Source of the DNA: a virus
Reading direction: 5' to 3' (one strand)
DNA: 25,567 bases
Virus record (IMG/VR): IMGVR_UViG_3300035684_000076
Span: 1-25,567 of that record
Of this stretch, positions 1 through 6,445 are shown in pieces (within the stretch, counting starts at the first letter, position 1; every line of letters starts with the position of its first letter). Under the pieces are notes generated by a model. That model saw only the letters and a program-made list of their open reading frames with translations, was not told the DNA's origin and made no database searches. Made by a program: the position numbers and the translations under genes.

Positions 1-95
1 TCACCGAGGCGGCTCGTCTGCTCGACCTGGAGCGCGGCCACTTCTACAAGAAGATGAAAGCCCTCGGACTCCGCCGCGGCGGCGGAGATTCCTAA
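1..95 (+). CDS. 3' end of a host sigma-54-dependent activator (partial)
   Basis: The frame starting at base 3 reads TEAARLLDLERGHFYKKMKA and ends at TAA (93-95). This matches the Fis-type helix-turn-helix that closes NtrC-family sigma-54 activators and binds upstream activator sites. Only the last 30 residues are present; the receiver and AAA+ domains would lie to the left of the window. It is convergent with, and fully overlapped by, the 3' end of the integrase on the other strand, which suggests host DNA at the left prophage junction. It could instead be a phage-carried duplicate of a host gene end, as some phages restore the gene they enter. The Fis-like assignment is fairly secure; the host origin is inference. 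Confidence 0.7.
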   Translation, partial: TEAARLLDLERGHFYKKMKALGLRRGGGDS

Positions 96-1329
96 GCACT
101 TGTAATTCCTGGCCATGTTTCTGCTCCGAGTGAGGGGTAGCAACCAAACGCAGGTACCGTGTGCTCGTGGTGTGCTCGGCGGTTGGGGCCGCCTCCACCA
201 GCTTCAGCGCCTGCATGCTCTCTGCGAGGAAGTCGAGGTCCTTTCCGAGGTAGTAGGTGGAGGTGACAGCCGGCGAGCTGTGGCCGGCGAGCTGCTGTCC
301 GGCGCCGAGGTTCCCCCCCGTGTCCGCCAGGAGGTGGGTGAGGAACGTCTTGCGCAAGTCGTGGAAGGTGAAGCCCTCGGGCAGCACCAGGCCCGCCCGG
401 CGAGCAATGCTCCGGACGAGCCGGGCGGTGTGCCACCCTTGCGAGCGCAGCCCGCCCAGGGGCGAGGCGAACACCAGCGGCTCTCTGGGGACACCAGCCC
501 CGTCGCGGGCAGTCGCCTCGAAGGCCTGCCGCAGCTCGCCCCGGAGCGCGGGGTGCAGCGGCACCATCCTCTCCCGGCCGCTCTTCGTGGTGTCGCGGGC
601 CCAGCTGCGCGCCACGTGGAGTACGCCATGGGGGCCCTCGTCCCAGTGGATGTCGTCCCACCGCAGGGCGGCGAGCTCGCCGCGTCGCAAGCCCGTGAGC
701 ACCGCGGTGAGGAGCAGCAACCGGTAGGGGCCAGCGGCCCGCAGCAGCACCTGCACCTGGGCCCGGGAGAGGAAGCGCGGCTTCTTCAGCGGCACCGCGG
801 GACGGGGCACGCGCGCCCAGGGGTTTTCCCGAATGGCACCGAGACGGACGGCGTACTTGAAGCAGAGTCGCGCGCGGATGTGCAACTGCCGCACGGTGGC
901 GGGCTTCTGCCCGGCCTCGCGGGCCCGGGTGAGGAGCGCGTCGCAGTCAGCCGCCGTCACCGCGGCCACCGGCTTCCGCTTGAAGTGGGGGACGAGCCAC
1001 TTGCGAACCTGCGAAAGCATGGGCGCCTGCGAGCCCAGGTGGCGGTGGGCCCGCAAGTACCTGTCGAAGAGCTCCTCACACGTCATCGGCACCGGCGCCG
1101 GCTCGGCGGTGCCCGCCCGCACCCGCTCCGCGAGGAGGGCCCTCTCTTGGGCCACCCGCTCCGCTTCGCCCTGCAGCCGCGCACTCGTCCGCTCACGCAC
1201 CGTGCGCCCGGCGGCGTCCCGGTACCGCACCCACCAGGTGCCGAACTCGGGGGCGTGCCGCAGCAGGCGCTTGCCAGCGGCCCGCACCGCCTTCCCCTTC
1301 GCGTTGGGACGGAAGTACGCGGAGACCAT
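1..1329 (-). CDS. int: Tyrosine site-specific integrase
   Basis: 442-residue tyrosine recombinase that would catalyse integration and, with an excisionase, excision. An N-terminal arm-binding-like region (1-80) is followed by a SAM-like core-binding domain (about 82-175) and a catalytic domain (about 185-375). The expected catalytic set is visible: Arg in TGLRRGE (about 215), Lys249, His323 and Arg326 in HDLRKT, His350 in LAGHSS, and the nucleophile Tyr359 or Tyr360 in TSTYY. The start ATG is one base after the stop of the upstream HTH gene, so the two are probably co-transcribed. The last roughly 30 codons (about 412-442) are antisense to the host-like Fis-HTH fragment and rich in Arg/Gly, unlike a recombinase tail. 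This indicates that the reading frame crosses the attachment junction and that its native C-terminus was replaced on integration. Confidence 0.92.
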   Translation of the reverse strand: MVSAYFRPNAKGKAVRAAGKRLLRHAPEFGTWWVRYRDAAGRTVRERTSARLQGEAERVAQERALLAERVRAGTAEPAPVPMTCEELFDRYLRAHRHLGSQAPMLSQVRKWLVPHFKRKPVAAVTAADCDALLTRAREAGQKPATVRQLHIRARLCFKYAVRLGAIRENPWARVPRPAVPLKKPRFLSRAQVQVLLRAAGPYRLLLLTAVLTGLRRGELAALRWDDIHWDEGPHGVLHVARSWARDTTKSGRERMVPLHPALRGELRQAFEATARDGAGVPREPLVFASPLGGLRSQGWHTARLVRSIARRAGLVLPEGFTFHDLRKTFLTHLLADTGGNLGAGQQLAGHSSPAVTSTYYLGKDLDFLAESMQALKLVEAAPTAEHTTSTRYLRLVATPHSEQKHGQELQVLRNLRRRGGVRGLSSSCRSGRAPGRADEPPR

Positions 1330-1330
1330 T

Positions 1331-1558
1331 TTACGCGCTCTTCCCCTTCGACTGCGCCGCCACCCAGTCCCTCACCAGGCGCGGGTCGAAGCGGTAGTTG
1401 CGGACGCCCAGCTCGACGAAGGGCAGGCCGAGTTGCTCCCGGCACTGCTTCCACACCCACGCCTTCGACACGCCCAGGTACCGCGCCACCTGTGCGCTGT
1501 CCCAGAGCCCACCCTCGGGCACTGCCGTCAGAGTCTTGGATGAAGCTCGAGCCCCCAT
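1331..1558 (-). CDS. Excisionase-like helix-turn-helix protein
   Basis: 75-residue protein with one clear winged-HTH of the MerR/excisionase type: LWDSAQVARYLGVSKAWVWK (about 19-38), followed by a basic segment, LPFVELGVRNYRF, and RDWVAAQ. This is the classic shape of small DNA-binding excisionases and AlpA-like regulators that bend attachment-site DNA and set recombination direction. Its TAA is one base from the integrase ATG, supporting a two-gene xis-int unit. I chose the internal ATG at 1558 because the extra 18 residues of the longer version (start 1612) are low-complexity and sit before the HTH; the longer start cannot be excluded. A role in directing int rather than controlling transcription is inferred from position. 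Confidence 0.7.
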   Translation of the reverse strand: MGARASSKTLTAVPEGGLWDSAQVARYLGVSKAWVWKQCREQLGLPFVELGVRNYRFDPRLVRDWVAAQSKGKSA

Positions 1559-1656
1559 CGAACACCCCAAAACAGGCGCCTCAGCGCGAGGTGTGAGGCT
1601 CGCGCGAGGCACCCGCCAACGAGCCCGTGGGCGTACCAGGGGGCCGGTCGGGTCTT

Positions 1657-1687
1657 CGGCCTGTCCAACGTCGACGGGCCGCTTTTT
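1657..1687 (+). terminator. Terminator-like hairpin, plus orientation, no plus gene upstream
   Basis: Nine-pair stem 1657-1665 / 1673-1681 (CGGCCTGTC against GACGGGCCG, one G-T wobble), seven-base loop, then C and TTTTT (1683-1687). The T-tract is on the plus strand, yet xis and int run on the minus strand and the only plus-strand gene to the left ends at base 95. It may stop plus-strand readthrough entering from the host gene or an antisense transcript. Confidence 0.55.
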
Positions 1688-1790
1688 ACCGGGATGCTGC
1701 GGGGTCGCTGCTCACACACAGCGGTGGCCCACAGAGGCACAACGAAACTGGGACAGAAAGCTAACGGCAGTGCCCGTCAAAAGCAAGGGG

Positions 1791-2582
1791 TTAGCGGAAG
1801 ATGACCGCCGGGGATGGCTGGGGCCGGGCGGCGGGCAGGTAACACTTGCCATCGAGTTCGTACAACTTCTCTGGGCACGGCGCGCGGCGTTCGTGCGGTA
1901 CCCAGCAGCCACCGAAGAGCTCCACCTCGAGCTGATCCTTCACATCGCACGGCGGGCGCTTCTGGTTGCCGAAGGGCTTTTTCGGCATCGGCCGCGCCAG
2001 GAGAATGGGCTCGCCGTCGGCCAGGCCGGTGAGCACCACATCCGCGGCGAGCTCCCCGGTTCCGCCCCACCCCGCGTCCGTCGCGTGCGCGAGCTCGGCG
2101 TCATTCATTTGGGCAGCCGGGTAGAAGGTGCTGGCCACCAGGGCCAGCCCGGCGGCCAGAGCCACGGCCGCCACCAGTAGCGGGCGCCGCCTTATAATGG
2201 CACGCGCTGGCGCTGGCGGCCGCGCCGGTGCTTGTAGGTGCTGGAGCGCCCCTGGACGGCGGATGGTGGTGTCGACGGCGCGCGAAGCGTCCGCGAGCAT
2301 GAAGACGAGTTCCTCGGCGACATCCACCGGGTTGGTGGCAACGGGCGCGGAGTCCACCTCAATCGCCAGGTACGCGGGGGCCACGGAGGAGGAGACGCGC
2401 ACCGTCCAGTCGGCGAGCGGCCTGTCCTCGGACTGCCTCTCGGTGCGCTGCACCACCAGCGCGGGGGCGCCAGTGCTGACATGGCGGGCGCGGAAGATGC
2501 GCCCCGCCTCCCCCGTGTGCTTGTACCTCGGCCCGAGGACATACGGCCCCAGTTGCCTCCCCCGCTGCTTGTTGTTGGACAT
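1791..2582 (-). CDS. Membrane protein with degenerate kinase N-lobe-like region
   Basis: 263 residues. The N-terminus (about 10-46, GPYVLGPRYKHTGEAGRIFR followed by TGAPALVVQR) resembles the glycine loop and first strands of a Hanks-type Ser/Thr kinase, but no HRD or DFG motif follows, so kinase activity is not expected. A Pro/Ala-rich linker and an Arg stop (IIRRRP) precede one strong transmembrane helix (about 134-155). The C-terminal 100 residues would be outside the membrane and carry four Cys (CDVKD, GGCWVP, APCPEK, GKCYLP), ending in a Pro-rich tail. The ATG at 2582 has GGGAGGG upstream; longer in-frame starts overlap the divergent plus-strand gene and look non-coding. Similar kinase-plus-membrane proteins are abundant in myxobacteria, but the function here is unknown. 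It may be a lysogenic-conversion gene. Confidence 0.6.
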   Translation of the reverse strand: MSNNKQRGRQLGPYVLGPRYKHTGEAGRIFRARHVSTGAPALVVQRTERQSEDRPLADWTVRVSSSVAPAYLAIEVDSAPVATNPVDVAEELVFMLADASRAVDTTIRRPGALQHLQAPARPPAPARAIIRRRPLLVAAVALAAGLALVASTFYPAAQMNDAELAHATDAGWGGTGELAADVVLTGLADGEPILLARPMPKKPFGNQKRPPCDVKDQLEVELFGGCWVPHERRAPCPEKLYELDGKCYLPAARPQPSPAVIFR

Positions 2583-2636
2583 GGCGCGGCCCTCCCGGGC
2601 CCGGTTGTACCACGCCCCGCACCGACGCGGCGCCGT

Positions 2637-2643
2637 CCCTTCT
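2637..2643 (+). repeat. Leader motif CCCTTCT, 8 bases before an ATG
   Basis: Copy of the recurrent pyrimidine-rich leader motif; it ends 8 bases before the ATG at 2652, and no Shine-Dalgarno lies between. Confidence 0.5.
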
Positions 2644-2651
2644 CCCCGGAC

Positions 2652-2855
2652 ATGAGGACCTTCTTCACGCAGCGGCACCGACGGCTGATGGGCCTGGACG
2701 CCCCGGCTGACGAGCCGCCCCTCCCGCCACCCAACCTCCCCGCGGCATGCTGCGCCCTGGCCGTCGCCACCCGCTGCACCTGCGAGGCGGTGAAGTGGCG
2801 GTGTCCGGAGCACGGCACCCGCGGCCAGCCCTGCACCGCCCTTTCTCATGACTGA
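2652..2855 (+). CDS. Small Cys-containing hypothetical protein
   Basis: 67-residue ORF with a basic start (MRTFFTQRHRR), a Pro-rich middle (PPLPPPNLP) and a Cys-rich end with CC, CTC, WRCPEHG and a final Cys. Cys and His spacing would allow metal binding, but no known family is recognised. The start is supported by the CCCTTCT leader motif eight bases upstream and by the strong terminator shortly after the stop. It is divergent from the kinase-like membrane gene (70-base gap), so both may be expressed from that gap. There is a modest chance that it is not coding. Confidence 0.45.
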   Translation: MRTFFTQRHRRLMGLDAPADEPPLPPPNLPAACCALAVATRCTCEAVKWRCPEHGTRGQPCTALSHD

Positions 2856-2900
2856 GGAGGCCGGACTAGCCGGCATCCAGAGGCCGCTCGCACCGGCCTC

Positions 2901-2945
2901 CACGGCCCTGGACGGACTCCCCCCTTCCGTCCAGGGCCGTGTTTT
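2901..2945 (+). terminator. Strong rho-independent terminator
   Basis: Perfect 16-pair stem, 2901-2916 with 2926-2941, nine-base loop, followed directly by TTTT (2942-2945). The T-tract is on the plus strand. It closes the transcript of the small gene ending at 2855 and separates it from the gene starting at 2974. Confidence 0.92.
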
Positions 2946-2973
2946 GTCCACCCCAACCCACAGGAGTGCACCC

Positions 2974-3462
2974 ATGGCATGCCCCAGTCCCACCGCTTCC
3001 CCGCCCACGCTGAGCGCCCTCCTGGGTGAGCTCGCCCGGCTCGACGCCGACGAGGCCGACATGCTGCGTGAGGAGGTACAGGAGTTGGAGGAGCGGCTCA
3101 CCCGGGCCCGCGCGCAGCTCGACGCCGACGAGGCCGCGCTCGCCCAGGTGCGGGCGGACGGCTCGAAGGCTGCCTCGGACGAGTGGGCCCTGCGCTCCTC
3201 GGCCGCCTCGGGCGCCAGGCGGGCGGTGCTGCTGCTGTTGGTGGATGCTGGGGCCCTGCGCGCGCAGCTTGAGCGGGCGCTCTTCCTCACGCGAATGGAG
3301 AGGGCCTCTGGACAGAGGCGGTGCCGGGTGTGTGAGGGGACGGGGAAGGGGGCGCCGCTCGACGCGGGCACCTCCCTCTACTGGCCGCCGTGTGACACCT
3401 GCGCGGGCGAGGGTTGGGTGGAGAGCACAACGGCTGGCGCGACGGGCCGGAGCAACCGCTGA
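2974..3462 (+). CDS. Coiled-coil protein with DnaJ-like zinc motif
   Basis: 162 residues. Residues about 13-62 form an acidic/basic heptad-rich coiled coil (LLGELARLDADEADMLREEV and on). An Ala/Leu helix follows (82-105). The C-terminus has two CxxCxGxG-type motifs, CRVCEGTG (117-124) and CDTCAGEG (140-147), as in the DnaJ cysteine-rich domain, able to hold one zinc. The ATG at 2974 has AGGAG (2962-2966) at normal distance and lies after the terminator; an in-frame ATG at 2848 is rejected because the terminator would fall inside the gene. Function unknown; small phage proteins with isolated DnaJ-type zinc knuckles occur, but no specific role can be assigned. Confidence 0.65.
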   Translation: MACPSPTASPPTLSALLGELARLDADEADMLREEVQELEERLTRARAQLDADEAALAQVRADGSKAASDEWALRSSAASGARRAVLLLLVDAGALRAQLERALFLTRMERASGQRRCRVCEGTGKGAPLDAGTSLYWPPCDTCAGEGWVESTTAGATGRSNR

Positions 3463-3494
3463 GAGCGTGGTGGCGCCCCTTGTCGCCTCCGACG

Positions 3495-3517
3495 CCGGCA
3501 CGCATCCCGCGTGCCGG
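3495..3517 (+). promoter_or_regulatory. Perfect 9-pair hairpin before the amidohydrolase gene
   Basis: CCGGCACGC (3495-3503) pairs with GCGTGCCGG (3509-3517) around a five-base loop. No T-tract follows, so it is not a classical terminator. It sits 17 bases before the ATG at 3535, just ahead of the GGAGG site, and could modulate translation or act as an operator. Confidence 0.4.
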
Positions 3518-3534
3518 GCCGTCTCGGAGGTTTC

Positions 3535-5178
3535 ATGCAGCTCACCAAGACACTCCTGCTGTTCGCCGGGCTCTCCCTGGCCTGCACCACCGTAGCGCCG
3601 GTGGAGCCGCCCACCGTCGTCATCCACAACGCGAGGGTGTGGCCGGGCCTGGGGCAGCCCCTGGCGGAGGCCATCGCGCTCCGTGGCCCCACCGTGCTGG
3701 CGGTGGGCTCATCCCGCGAGATGCTGGCGCTGGCCGGACCCGACACCAAGCGCGTGGACGCGGGAGGACAGCTCGTCACCCCCGCCTACCGGGAGGCCCA
3801 CTCCCACTCGGACGCTCCACCCTTCCAGCCCATGGGGTGCCTGGGCGCCGGCTTCACCGCGAGCCCCGCCACCTTGGGCGGCCCCACCAAGGCGGAGGTG
3901 GAGGCGTGCGTCCGCTCCAGCGTGGCGCGGTACGGGCCCGGGGTGCCGCTGTTGGGCATTGTCGGGGACTCCTACCTGCGCGAGCCCGAGCGCGGCCGGG
4001 CCTTTCTGGACCCGCTCTCGCCCAACAACCCCGTCATCCTCGTCACCTGGAGCGGCCACCAGCTCGCGGCCAACAGCGCCGCGCTGGCCATGGGGGGTGT
4101 GCACCCCCGCCTCACGCCGGACCACCCATGGGGCGGATGGGAGCGCGACTCGAGCGGCGAGCTCACCGGCGTCGTCAACGAGTACGACCAGTTGCGCTTT
4201 CACCGGCTGCTCGGCAACAGCGCCCCCGACTCCTTCTACGCCGGGGTGTACGCCGCCTATGACGAGCGCGCGGTGCAGCTCGGTTGGACCAGCGTCCAAT
4301 CCCTTCCAATTTCCATTTCTTCGGACAGGGAGCGACGGGTGCTCGCGGGCATGGATCTCAAACTCGACTGGGAGACGGTGTGCTTCCCGGAGTCGGAGAG
4401 CGAGCCCTGTGAGGGCTACCGGACGGTGAAGTACCTGCGCAGCGGCACCCCGGTGGAGTGGCGCACGCCCATGTACGAGGGGTATCGCGACATCCCGACG
4501 TGGCTGCCCGCGGGCTGGCGCGGCATCTACAACCTGGACAACGCCGCCCTCGCCCGCGTCATCACCCGGGCCCGCGAGTCCGGGCAGAGGGTGATGCTCC
4601 ACGTCCTCGGTGATGAGGAGGCGGACACCTCGCTCGAAGTGGTGGAAGCCCTGGGTGCTGGCGGCGAGGACATCCGCTTCGAGCACGGCTACCTGACGAC
4701 GGATGCCGGGTACGAGCGAGCGAAGGCAATGGGGGTGACGGTGGTGCAGGAGCCCACGCACACCATCCTCAAGCCCTGGTACGCGGGGAAGTACGGGCCC
4801 GAGGTGGCTGCGCACGCACACCCCATGCGCTCGCTGGTTGACCGGGGTGTGCGCCTGGCCTTCGCCACGGACGCCTTCGGCACGCCGGGGGACCCGCGCG
4901 TCCTCCAGGTGGTCGCCAGGACGAATCCGCTCGGCGACCCGGGTGAGGCAGTGACACCGGAACTGGCGCTGCACCTCCTCACCCGAGCAGTGGCGGAGGC
5001 CCAGGGGCACAGCGACCGGGGGAGTCTCACCCCGGGCCAGCGTGCGGACCTCCTCGTCCACAGCGTGGACCTGCTCGCGGCGGACGCGCCCGTGGAAGCG
5101 GATGTCGTCCGGCTCAACATGCAGGCGAGCTCACCCATCTGGGACGACGGCAGCCTCACGCCGGCAGGTGGCTGGTAG
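3535..5178 (+). CDS. Lipoprotein amidohydrolase, YtcJ/Amidohydro_3-like
   Basis: 547 residues. It starts with a short lipoprotein-type signal, TLLLFAGLSLAC, with Cys17 as the likely lipidated residue, so it should be envelope-anchored. The rest has the amidohydrolase plan: a small beta domain (VVIHNARVWPG, AIALRGPTVLAVG), then TPAYREAHSHSD with metal-ligand His89 and His91, later His in VMLHVLGDEEAD, RFEHGY, and the conserved Asp in LAFATDAFGTPGDP. A C-terminal GSLTPGQRADLLVHSVD returns to the beta domain, as in the metal-dependent hydrolase family. The usual PGFxDxHxH is altered to PAYREAHSH. Start chosen at ATG 3535, with GGAGG four bases upstream; eight extra residues are possible from 3511. 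It is not a phage function; between small phage-type genes and a terminator it looks like cargo. Substrate unknown. A short A/T-richer patch (4296-4326, SLPISISS) interrupts otherwise GC-biased codon use. Confidence 0.85.
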   Translation: MQLTKTLLLFAGLSLACTTVAPVEPPTVVIHNARVWPGLGQPLAEAIALRGPTVLAVGSSREMLALAGPDTKRVDAGGQLVTPAYREAHSHSDAPPFQPMGCLGAGFTASPATLGGPTKAEVEACVRSSVARYGPGVPLLGIVGDSYLREPERGRAFLDPLSPNNPVILVTWSGHQLAANSAALAMGGVHPRLTPDHPWGGWERDSSGELTGVVNEYDQLRFHRLLGNSAPDSFYAGVYAAYDERAVQLGWTSVQSLPISISSDRERRVLAGMDLKLDWETVCFPESESEPCEGYRTVKYLRSGTPVEWRTPMYEGYRDIPTWLPAGWRGIYNLDNAALARVITRARESGQRVMLHVLGDEEADTSLEVVEALGAGGEDIRFEHGYLTTDAGYERAKAMGVTVVQEPTHTILKPWYAGKYGPEVAAHAHPMRSLVDRGVRLAFATDAFGTPGDPRVLQVVARTNPLGDPGEAVTPELALHLLTRAVAEAQGHSDRGSLTPGQRADLLVHSVDLLAADAPVEADVVRLNMQASSPIWDDGSLTPAGGW

Positions 5179-5212
5179 CGCAAGGCCGAGGGTGCCAACA
5201 GGCGGTACAAGA

Positions 5213-5247
5213 AAGGGCCCGGCTCCGAAGGTGGAGACCGGGCCCTT
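5213..5247. terminator. Bidirectional terminator between convergent genes
   Basis: Ten-pair stem, AAGGGCCCGG (5213-5222) with CCGGGCCCTT (5238-5247). On the minus strand it is followed by TTTCTTGT, fitting termination of the small membrane gene; it also lies 35 bases after the stop of the amidohydrolase gene. Confidence 0.7.
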
Positions 5248-5294
5248 CGCACGTCAGGGGGGGGCGGGTAGCGCAGCAGGTGCGCGTCGCAGCT

Positions 5295-5597
5295 TCACCG
5301 GCTCGCGTGGGGGCCGTCGGCCAGCCTCTCAATGGCGCGAGCAAGGCGGGCGAGCTCGCCGCGCATTGCCTCGAGCTGGGCCTCGACGCGCGCGGCCTGG
5401 GCGCTGGCGCTGGCCTGGGCGGCCGAGACGCGGGCCAGCTCCGTCTCCGCCGTGGTGGCGCGGCGCTCGAGGTTCCGCACGTCCGCGCCCAGCGTGCCCC
5501 ACTGCGCGGCATGCCCGAGCAGGGTGACGACGATCGGCACGGCCATGAGGAGCCAGGGCGAGGGCTTTGACTCGGGGGCAGAGGTAGGGGTGCTCAT
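5295..5597 (-). CDS. Small membrane-anchored coiled-coil protein
   Basis: 100 residues: short polar N-terminus, one transmembrane helix (about 15-31, WLLMAVPIVVTLLGHAA), then a coiled coil to the end (NLERRATTAETELARVSAAQ, QAARVEAQLEAMRGELARLA). The single N-terminal anchor with a long helix resembles inner-membrane spanins (Rz-like) and other small phage lysis or holin-associated proteins, but this architecture is not specific and no endolysin or outer spanin lies beside it. It is a lone minus-strand gene, bounded on the left by the bidirectional terminator. The ATG is preceded by the phage leader motif at eight bases rather than a Shine-Dalgarno. Coding is likely; the lysis role is a guess. 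Confidence 0.6.
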   Translation of the reverse strand: MSTPTSAPESKPSPWLLMAVPIVVTLLGHAAQWGTLGADVRNLERRATTAETELARVSAAQASASAQAARVEAQLEAMRGELARLARAIERLADGPHASR

Positions 5598-5605
5598 GCC
5601 CCCTC

Positions 5606-5613
5606 AGAAGGGG
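5606..5613 (-). repeat. Leader motif CCCCTTCT, 8 bases before ATG (minus)
   Basis: Minus-strand copy of the recurrent leader motif; it continues as GAGGGG, giving a CCCCT/AGGGG mini-hairpin, and lies 8 bases before the ATG at 5597. The same 15-base string (GCCCCTTCTGAGGGG) recurs on the plus strand at 5853-5867, making an inverted pair across the divergent region. Confidence 0.55.
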
Positions 5614-5853
5614 CGAAGAGCACCCCCCACCCTCAAAAACCGGGTGGCGGGCCAGGAATTGGATTGCTCGGCGGTGTGCAATCTCGCGCTCGCGGTTACC
5701 CCACGGTACCCCCAGTGGCCGCCACGCCGAAACTGTCGGACGACCCCCTGTTTTCGGGGGCTGTGGGCCGCACCACGGGCTGTAAGCGCCCGTAATCACA
5801 ACGGGAGGTGTTTCGGAAGGGGTGCGCGGCGGCGCGGGAATGGTGCGCTGGCG

Positions 5854-5861
5854 CCCCTTCT
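5854..5861 (+). repeat. Leader motif CCCCTTCT, 40 bases before ATG
   Basis: Plus-strand copy of the leader motif. Here it ends 40 bases before the ATG at 5902, which has its own CGGAGG site. The same longer distance (39) is seen before the capsid gene. Confidence 0.45.
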
Positions 5862-5901
5862 GAGGGGTGTCACCTCGCAATATCCGCCCACGGAGGCACC
5901 C

Positions 5902-6399
5902 ATGACGAGCAGCGCCAGCAGCACCCCCACCCTCACCCTCGGACGCATCGCCTTCGAGGCCTACGGCAACCACCCTGGCCCCTATGGCAGGTGGGCCACC
6001 TTCGACGGGCGGCCCATGCCTGGCTGGGAGGAACTCGACACCGAGAGCGGCAAGCTCACTCGCGAGAGGTGGGAGGTCGGCATCATGGCTGCCATCGCCG
6101 AACACGAGCGGCGCACCAAGCCACAGGACGGGCTTGCCGTGGGGAAGGTGTCCGTCTCCCTGGACACGTCCGAGTTCCAGAAACAGGTGGCGGAGCTCGC
6201 GGAGCTCACGGAGTCTTCCGGCGTCGACCCCTTCCTCCTGGGCATCCAGGAGATCGCCAGCGCAACCCGCGAGCTGGCCGAGGCCCGGCGGGCCATCGCT
6301 CTCATCGAGGGCGCTGGCCATCTCCGTGCCCTCATCGATGACGTGACGAAGGCGCTGCGCGCCCGGGTCCTCGACATGGCCGCTCCCCCCTCCACCTGA
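5902..6399 (+). CDS. Phage hypothetical protein, first gene of the late block
   Basis: 165 residues, ATG with CGGAGG six bases upstream. The N-terminal half carries GRIAFEAYGNHPGPYGRWATF and GWEELDTESGKLTRERWEVG, the last resembling a short W...L...W helical motif common in phage proteins of unknown role that sit beside terminase genes. The C-terminal half is helical and amphipathic (QKQVAELAELTE, ELAEARRAIALIEGAGHL). No signal peptide or membrane helix. It lies 46 bases upstream of the small terminase gene, so a part in packaging or early morphogenesis is possible, but I do not recognise a defined family. Confidence 0.65.
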   Translation: MTSSASSTPTLTLGRIAFEAYGNHPGPYGRWATFDGRPMPGWEELDTESGKLTRERWEVGIMAAIAEHERRTKPQDGLAVGKVSVSLDTSEFQKQVAELAELTESSGVDPFLLGIQEIASATRELAEARRAIALIEGAGHLRALIDDVTKALRARVLDMAAPPST

Positions 6400-6430
6400 C
6401 ACCCCGCGGCGAAGGGGCGGTGTCGATCCG

Positions 6431-6438
6431 CCCTTTCT
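6431..6438 (+). repeat. Leader motif CCCTTTCT, 7 bases before ATG
   Basis: Leader-motif copy directly before the small terminase gene (ATG 6446); the spacer is CCCCGGC and there is no Shine-Dalgarno. Confidence 0.5.
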
Positions 6439-6445
6439 CCCCGGC

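Larger units (their letters stand above)
5598..5901. promoter_or_regulatory. Divergent intergenic region ahead of the morphogenesis block
   Basis: About 300 bases without a convincing gene between the divergent membrane gene and the first gene of the structural block. It is bounded by inverted copies of GCCCCTTCTGAGGGG and contains a six-pair inverted repeat ACGGGC/GCCCGT (5775-5780, 5788-5793, seven-base gap), a plausible operator or small hairpin, and CCCCC/GGGGG around TGTTTTC near 5743-5760. No sigma-70 consensus promoter stands out. By position this should hold the late-operon promoter; that is inference. Confidence 0.45.

Noticed and set aside
104-114. AATTCCTGGCC near the int end, also present inverted at 5650-5660
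   Set aside because: An 11-base match in 25 kb can arise by chance; no extension or second copy that would mark it as an attachment core or arm site.
115-1596. Long plus-strand open frame of 493 codons opposite int
   Set aside because: It is a GC-rich antisense shadow of the integrase and xis genes, with low-complexity Arg/Pro/Gly content and no ribosome site.
2848-2973. Earlier ATG for the coiled-coil/zinc gene, also next to CCCTTTCT (2839-2846)
   Set aside because: The strong terminator would lie inside the coding sequence, and the motif is only one base from that ATG, unlike the 7-8 seen elsewhere.
2583-3371. Upstream extension of the kinase-like membrane gene to 3371
   Set aside because: The extension is antisense to the terminator and the coiled-coil gene, while the ATG at 2582 has a good GGGAGGG site.
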